Origin: Portunus trituberculatus
Taxonomy: Eukaryota; Arthropoda; Malacostraca; Decapoda; Portunidae
Length of the DNA stretch: 64,000 bases
NCBI RefSeq assembly: GCF_017591435.1
Contig: NC_059301.1
Coordinates: 3,643,640 to 3,707,639 of the forward strand
Reading direction: 5' to 3'
The notes beneath the pieces are model-generated. The model ran no database searches. It was not told where the DNA came from and worked only from the letters and a program-made list of their open reading frames with translations. A program made the position numbers and the translations under genes. Positions 59,611 to 64,000 of this stretch are shown in pieces (position 1 is the stretch's first letter; each line of letters begins with the position of its first letter).

Positions 59611-62040
59611 GATGATAGTTGGAGACTTTAATTGCAAAGAAATAGTGTGGGAAGACTACGAAGTGGTGAATGGTGGTGAGTGGGCAGAAGAATTGTTAAA
59701 GGTAGCAACAAATAACTTGATGACACAGTGGGTGAGATCACCAACAAGGTGCATGGGACAAGATGTTGCAGCAAGGTTGGATTTGGTATTTACCAGGGGA
59801 ATCTCTCTAAAAGAGGAAATTGAACATGAAAGTCCCTTGGGGAAAAGCGATCATGATGTCCAAAGCTTTGAGCTGGATACAGAATTAAGCACGAATAAGA
59901 TTGTGGAACGCAGGAGGAAAAATTAAATTATACTAGGGCAAATTATAACCATATAAGGAGTTCTTTAATGAAATTGACTGGTCCGTGGTATACCAGGAAA
60001 GAGATATGCAATTGAAATACGATAAATTTATGGATTTGTATAACTCTGCTGTGAAAAAGTTTGTGCCATATTACAGAAAGAGGACTTTAAATAATAAACA
60101 GTGGTTTAATAGAAATTGTGAAGAAGCAAAAAGAACAAAGAAAAGGCATGGAAGAAACTTAAGAAAAACAGTGATGTATTATCAAGGAAGGCTACAAAAC
60201 AGCAAGGAATAGATATGTTGAAGTAAGGAGAACAGCACAGAAGGAATATGAACAGAGGGTGGTGGAAAACTGTGATAGTGACCCAAAATGTTTTACAAAT
60301 TCATAAATGGAAAACTAAATAAAAGGAGGCAATAGAAAAGGTAAAAACGGGAAGAAGTATATGAAGATGCTGGAGAGATAGCTGAAATTTTGAACGACAA
60401 CTTTTGCAAAGTGTTTACAAAGGAGGAGCATTTTATGGGAGGAAGGCCTACGGAAATAAAGCAAATGCAGGACATCATGGTTACTAAGGAAGATGTAAGG
60501 AAAATTATAAGCAATCTGGATATTAATAAATCAATGGGGCCTGATGGCATATCTGGGAGGTTGCTAAAAGAATGTAAGGATCAATTGTTGAACCCCATAT
60601 TTGATATTGTGGAAACCTCCATACGAACAGGATTAGTCCCGAAAGAGTGGAAAAGAGCTGACATTGTGCCTATATATAAGAATGGTAGTAGAATGGAACC
60701 GCTAAATTATAGACCAGTATCGTTGACTAGTATATTGTGCAAGGTATGTGAAGAAGTAATTAAAGCTAAGTGGAGTGAGTATCTAGAAAGTGAAAACATT
60801 CTGAGTGAAAGGCAGTTTGGTTTCAGAAAAGGAAGATCGTGTGTATCCAATTTATTATGTTTTTATTCAAGAGTGACTGACATACTACAACATAGAGAGG
60901 GATGGGTGGATGCTATCTACCTGGACTTGAGAAAGGCCTTTGATAAAGTACCACACAATAGACTGATGTGGAAACTAAAGATGATTGGAGGAGTAAATGA
61001 TAAACTAGCAAAATGGATGGAAAATTACTTAATGGGAAGAGAAATGAGAACAGTGGTGAGAGGAAGGAAGTCCGAGTGGAAGAAGGTAACCAGTGGAGTT
61101 CCACAAGGGTCAGTGCTGGGTCCCATCATGTTTTTGATTTATGTTAATGATATGCCAGTAGGAATTGACAGTTACATGAACATGTTTGCGGACGATACTA
61201 AAATTATGAGGAGAGTAAAGAATGTGGAAGATTGTAACAAGTTACAGGAAGATCTTGATAAAATATATGAGTGGAGTAAAGAGTGGCAGATGGAATTTAA
61301 TATAGACAAGACCCATGTTATGAAAATGGGAAGAAGTAGATACAGACCAAACTGGGATTACAGGCTGGGTGATGAGAAAATTAAAGAGACCAATGAGGAG
61401 AAAGACTTAGGAGTAACCGTGCAAAACACTTTGTCACCGGAGAAACACATTAACAAGATTTTTTGGAAAACATACAACATGCTTCAAAATATTGGCCTTG
61501 CATTCCACTACCTAGATGAAGGAATGATGAAGAAGATATTATGTACCTTAATAAGACCCCAGTTAGAATATGCAGCATGTGTCTGGTCACCGCATATGAA
61601 GAAAAATGTGAAGAAGGTAGAAAGGGTACAGAGGCTGGCAACAAGGATGGTACCAGGACTCAGGGAGTTAGACTATGAGGAAAGACTGAGGAAGCTGGGG
61701 CTGACCACATTAGAAGAGAGAAGAACAAGAGGAGACATGATAACTATGTATAAATTGGTGAACAAGATTGACATACTGGATAGAGAGTTGATAAAGGTGA
61801 CCACAAGTAATCATCTCCGAGGACATGGAAAAAAGCTAATAAAGGACATCTGTCTAAATGACGTGAGAAAATACAGTTTCCCGCATCGTAGCATTGATAA
61901 GTGGAATAAACTGAGCAGTCATGTCGTTGACGCGGTGTGTGTCAATCAGATGAAAGAGAGATATGACAGGAATGGACAAGGAGACAGGACACAGAGAGCT
62001 TAGCTCGGGCCCTGTAATACACAAATAGGTAAATACAAAT
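59609..62040 (+). mobile_element. 5'-truncated L-family LINE, recent-looking
   Basis: It begins inside the endonuclease ('MIVGDFNCKEIVWEDYEVVN', 'GKSDHDVQ') straight after a SINE (AC)n tail. A damaged linker follows (59940-60390), then an uninterrupted RT frame and the family 3' end with a repeated 'aaataggtaaatac'. It is the youngest-looking LINE in the window. Confidence 0.9.
60390..62003 (+). CDS. LINE reverse transcriptase, uninterrupted 537-codon frame
   Basis: This frame covers most of the L-family ORF2 RT. Residues 1-60 lie before the first RT blocks. 'NYRPVSLTSILCKVCEEVIK', 'FGFRKGRSCVSNLLCFYSRV', 'YLDLRKAFDKVPHNRLMWKL' and 'SGVPQGSVLGPIMFLIYVND' follow, and the catalytic 'FADD' is at residues 266-269. 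The C-terminal part reads 'WQMEFNIDKTHVMKMGRS', 'VQRLATRMVPGLRELDYEER' and 'VRKYSFPHRSIDKWNKL'. The endonuclease is broken, so this copy cannot move by itself. The enzyme copies LINE RNA at nicked target DNA. Confidence 0.88.
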   Translation: MNDNFCKVFTKEEHFMGGRPTEIKQMQDIMVTKEDVRKIISNLDINKSMGPDGISGRLLKECKDQLLNPIFDIVETSIRTGLVPKEWKRADIVPIYKNGSRMEPLNYRPVSLTSILCKVCEEVIKAKWSEYLESENILSERQFGFRKGRSCVSNLLCFYSRVTDILQHREGWVDAIYLDLRKAFDKVPHNRLMWKLKMIGGVNDKLAKWMENYLMGREMRTVVRGRKSEWKKVTSGVPQGSVLGPIMFLIYVNDMPVGIDSYMNMFADDTKIMRRVKNVEDCNKLQEDLDKIYEWSKEWQMEFNIDKTHVMKMGRSRYRPNWDYRLGDEKIKETNEEKDLGVTVQNTLSPEKHINKIFWKTYNMLQNIGLAFHYLDEGMMKKILCTLIRPQLEYAACVWSPHMKKNVKKVERVQRLATRMVPGLRELDYEERLRKLGLTTLEERRTRGDMITMYKLVNKIDILDRELIKVTTSNHLRGHGKKLIKDICLNDVRKYSFPHRSIDKWNKLSSHVVDAVCVNQMKERYDRNGQGDRTQRA

Positions 62041-62050
62041 AGGTAAATAC

Positions 62051-62357
62051 ACCGCGTAGACTACTGGTTAGCACGCTCGATTCACAATCGAGAGGGACCG
62101 GGTTCAAGTCCCGGGAAGCGGCGAGGCAAATGGGCAAGCCTCTTAATGGTTGATTCACACCATAGGTTCGATGTGTAGCCCCTGTTCACCTAGTGGTTAA
62201 TAGGTACGGGATGTAACTCGAGGGGTTGTGGCCTCGCTTTCCCTGTGTGTGGAGTGTGTTATGGTCTCAGTCCTACCCGAAGATAGCTCTGTGAGCTCGA
62301 GCTCGCTCCGTAATGAGGAAGACTGGCTGGATGACCAGCAGGCGACTGTGGTGGTGA

Positions 62358-62360
<3 letters not shown>
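62051..62360 (+). mobile_element. tRNA-derived SINE, family 3, copy with intact cloverleaf
   Basis: Bases 62051-62123 fold as a tRNA: acceptor pairs CCGC/GCGG, an anticodon stem CTCGA/TCGAG around loop TTCACAA, and a T stem CCGGG/CCCGG. The A box is 'TGGTTAGCACG' (62065) and the B box 'GGTTCAAGTCC' (62101). A 3' body of about 230 bases and an (AC)n tail follow. The anticodon loop would read CAC (Val-like). Because of the body and tail it is called a SINE, not a tRNA gene. Confidence 0.88.
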
Positions 62361-62392
<32 letters not shown>

Positions 62393-62395
<3 letters not shown>

Positions 62396-62678
62396 GCGGA
62401 GTGTAGTGATTAACACACTCTGCTCACAACCGAGAAGGCCCGGGTTTTAGTCCCGAGCGCAACGAGGAAAAATGGGCGAGCCTCTGTGTATATAGCTCCT
62501 GCTCACATACCAGTAAGTAGATATACACGGGATATAATCCGAGGGATTGTGGTCTTGCTTTCATGGTGTGTGGGGTATGGTGTGGTCTCAGTCCTTTCCG
62601 AAGATAGGTATAATGAGCTCTGAGCTCGCTCCATAATGGGAAAGGCTGGCTGAGTGACTAGCAAATGACCGTGAATAT
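62393..62678 (+). mobile_element. tRNA-derived SINE, family 3, diverged copy
   Basis: It shares the head 'accgcggagtgtagtgatta' and the whole body ('ggtctcagtcctttccgaag', 'gctggctgagtgactagc') with the copy before it. The B box is altered to 'GGTTTTAGTCC'. It ends in (AC)n and was inserted right at the tail of the previous SINE. Confidence 0.85.
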
Positions 62679-62679
62679 A

Positions 62680-62713
<34 letters not shown>

Positions 62714-62783
62714 CTGACTTCAGGCTATCATTCGCCAACGAGAGCAGAGGAAACACTATACTTTTAGAATGGTCGCACTATAC

Positions 62784-62855
<72 letters not shown>

Positions 62856-62883
62856 AAGCAGCAATAATAGTAACAGTAATAGC

Positions 62884-62913
<30 letters not shown>
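62678..62913. repeat. (AC)n, (TAG)n and (GA)n microsatellites
   Basis: AC at 62678-62705, TAG at 62782-62854 and GA at 62884-62913. The serine-rich open frames here are repeat artefacts. Confidence 0.95.
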
Positions 62914-62915
<2 letters not shown>

Positions 62916-63364
62916 CTGGGGAAGGGAGTGAGGAGGGAAAAGCGGGGAATGAGGAGGAATCGGTGGTTATAACTTCCCACTGCTTCCAGGGCCTAATAAT
63001 CCTGAACTCTGCTCACGTTTATCACTGCCGCAGATTCCCAGTGACTCAGCGTGATGACTGGCGGTGTAACCTAACAACAGTGTTGGTCCCACCAACAACT
63101 AGAGGCAGTCCCAAACAGGTGTGTGCATCAGCTACTGCTTCTCTTCAGTTGCGATAGTGCCGTAAAAACAGAGAAGCTTATGGCTGTTTTTTTTTTTTTT
63201 ATAAAACATTACTTTTATGAAATTGATAATGGTGGTGATAATGTAAACATTGCGGCCAGTTTTCGTAAGTTCTGTTCTGAAATGATAATGCTTAATATCG
63301 AAGTGTGTTGAAAAGGGAATAGACTATTGGCCACAAAGAGACGATTAATGAAATACAAAGCGAG
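62914..63364 (+). promoter_or_regulatory. Possible promoter/5' leader of right-edge gene
   Basis: Non-repetitive sequence of mixed composition lies between the microsatellites and the candidate start codon at 63365. A TCAGTT initiator-like word is near 63145. No TATA box is obvious. This is weak support only. Confidence 0.2.
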
Positions 63365-63464
63365 ATGAGTGAAGCACTTGTTACACACCCTGTAGTGGTC
63401 ATCCTATCTGCCTTTCTTCACCTCTGTGTCGCAGCCCTGCCCCATCGGAACAACTTCAGTGATG
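63365..63464 (+). CDS. Candidate first exon encoding a signal peptide
   Basis: From ATG 63365 (context gcgagATGAG) 33 codons read 'MSEALVTHPVVVILSAFLHL' and 'CVAALPHRNNFSD', ending at a donor gtaaga in phase 1. A hydrophobic core (VVVILSAFLHLCVAA) followed by a polar stretch fits a secretory signal peptide with cleavage near VAA|LPH. The rest of the gene would lie beyond the right edge. The product is unknown. Confidence 0.42.
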
Positions 63465-64000
63465 GTAAGAGTTGCTGCTGTAAAAGAAACTTACTCGAAC
63501 TTTAAAAAAATTAAGCTTCTAATAGTACAACCACCTGACTGAAGTTAATAACTTGGTGGGTGTTTAGTGGATGTACTCGTATACTTCAACATTATTATGT
63601 CAGGATATTTTACCGCTTCAGTTCTTACTCACTATTGAAGTTTGCTTCTGAATTTCTTTTGTTGGCTCCGTTAATCTTCATGAAAAATTTAGTTGCATTC
63701 ATATATACATCAGTGCCTCCAAGTACCACATAGCCTCTCAGAAACACCTAGCATAGCTTCTAATCATGAATGAATTAGCTTGTCCGTTTAGTAATTTTCT
63801 CTGCGAGCTGATTGATGATTACATAATTCAAGTTTTGTTGTATCTGAAGTAGGACAGGACGGTAAAGGCGGGAAAATATCCCTTAGTGAGACGATATGTT
63901 TCATGTAGATTTGTGCATTGTATTTTCTGCTACAAAGATAGTTTTGTCTCACAACCTTCGCTCGCAAATGAAGACATTTGCTTTCAGTTTCCTTTTCAGT
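63465..64000 (+). other. Putative intron to window end
   Basis: AT-rich sequence with no further exon or repeat recognised. Confidence 0.35.

Noticed and set aside
62051..62123. Functional tRNA gene
   Set aside because: It folds well, but it heads a SINE with a body and tail repeated at 59513 and 62393, and it has no terminator right after the tRNA.
62665..62980. Poly-Ser and poly-Tyr frames
   Set aside because: They are translations of the (TAG)n microsatellite.

Overview
The window looks like nuclear DNA of a decapod crustacean, possibly a crab (inference). The signs are intron-rich genes with GT/AG splice sites, very long (GA)n/(CT)n, (AC)n and (TA)n microsatellites, short TTAGG-type motifs, and a dense mix of LINEs, tRNA-derived SINEs and pogo/Tigger DNA transposons. 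Only two host genes could be named, both on the minus strand. Most of the rest is nested mobile DNA.

Region 1 (about 1-11 kb) carries most of a gene for SMG8, a subunit of the SMG1 kinase complex of nonsense-mediated mRNA decay. Twelve exons from 10936 down to 273 have matching splice phases. They cover roughly the N-terminal two thirds of the protein; the first exon is not identified and the 3' end runs off the left edge. Seven of its twelve acceptors have a (CT)n tract, read on the gene strand, within about 45 bases upstream. Its introns hold nested Tigger elements (3013-5783), an antisense LINE (9022-10341) and a diverged tandem repeat.

Region 2 (11-29 kb) is a transposon field. It holds two SINE families, a TTAA-flanked MITE with a second TIR element inside it, a nearly full-length LINE with ORF1 fused to endonuclease (14641-18600), a possible solo LTR and a Gypsy gag relic. 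It also holds two opposed RNase H-type LINEs, and between them a near-identical inverted repeat with 1.35-kb arms (23319-26794).

Region 3 (29-57 kb) contains an oligoribonuclease gene (REXO2) on the minus strand, from its first exon at 56831 to its stop codon at 32236. Exon 2 was not found, and the last exon lacks the catalytic His and Asp of the DEDDh site. The very long intron is filled with at least seven Tigger families, often separated by (TA)n runs, a LINE with a PHD-finger ORF1, and a palindrome carrying a hammerhead-ribozyme-like core. Some unidentified candidate exons lie at 29.6-31.9 kb and 49-52 kb.

Region 4 (57-64 kb) has two tandem MADF-coding MITEs just upstream of REXO2, a SINE/LINE/SINE/SINE cluster whose LINE keeps an uninterrupted 537-residue reverse transcriptase frame, and at the right edge a candidate first exon encoding a signal peptide on the plus strand.
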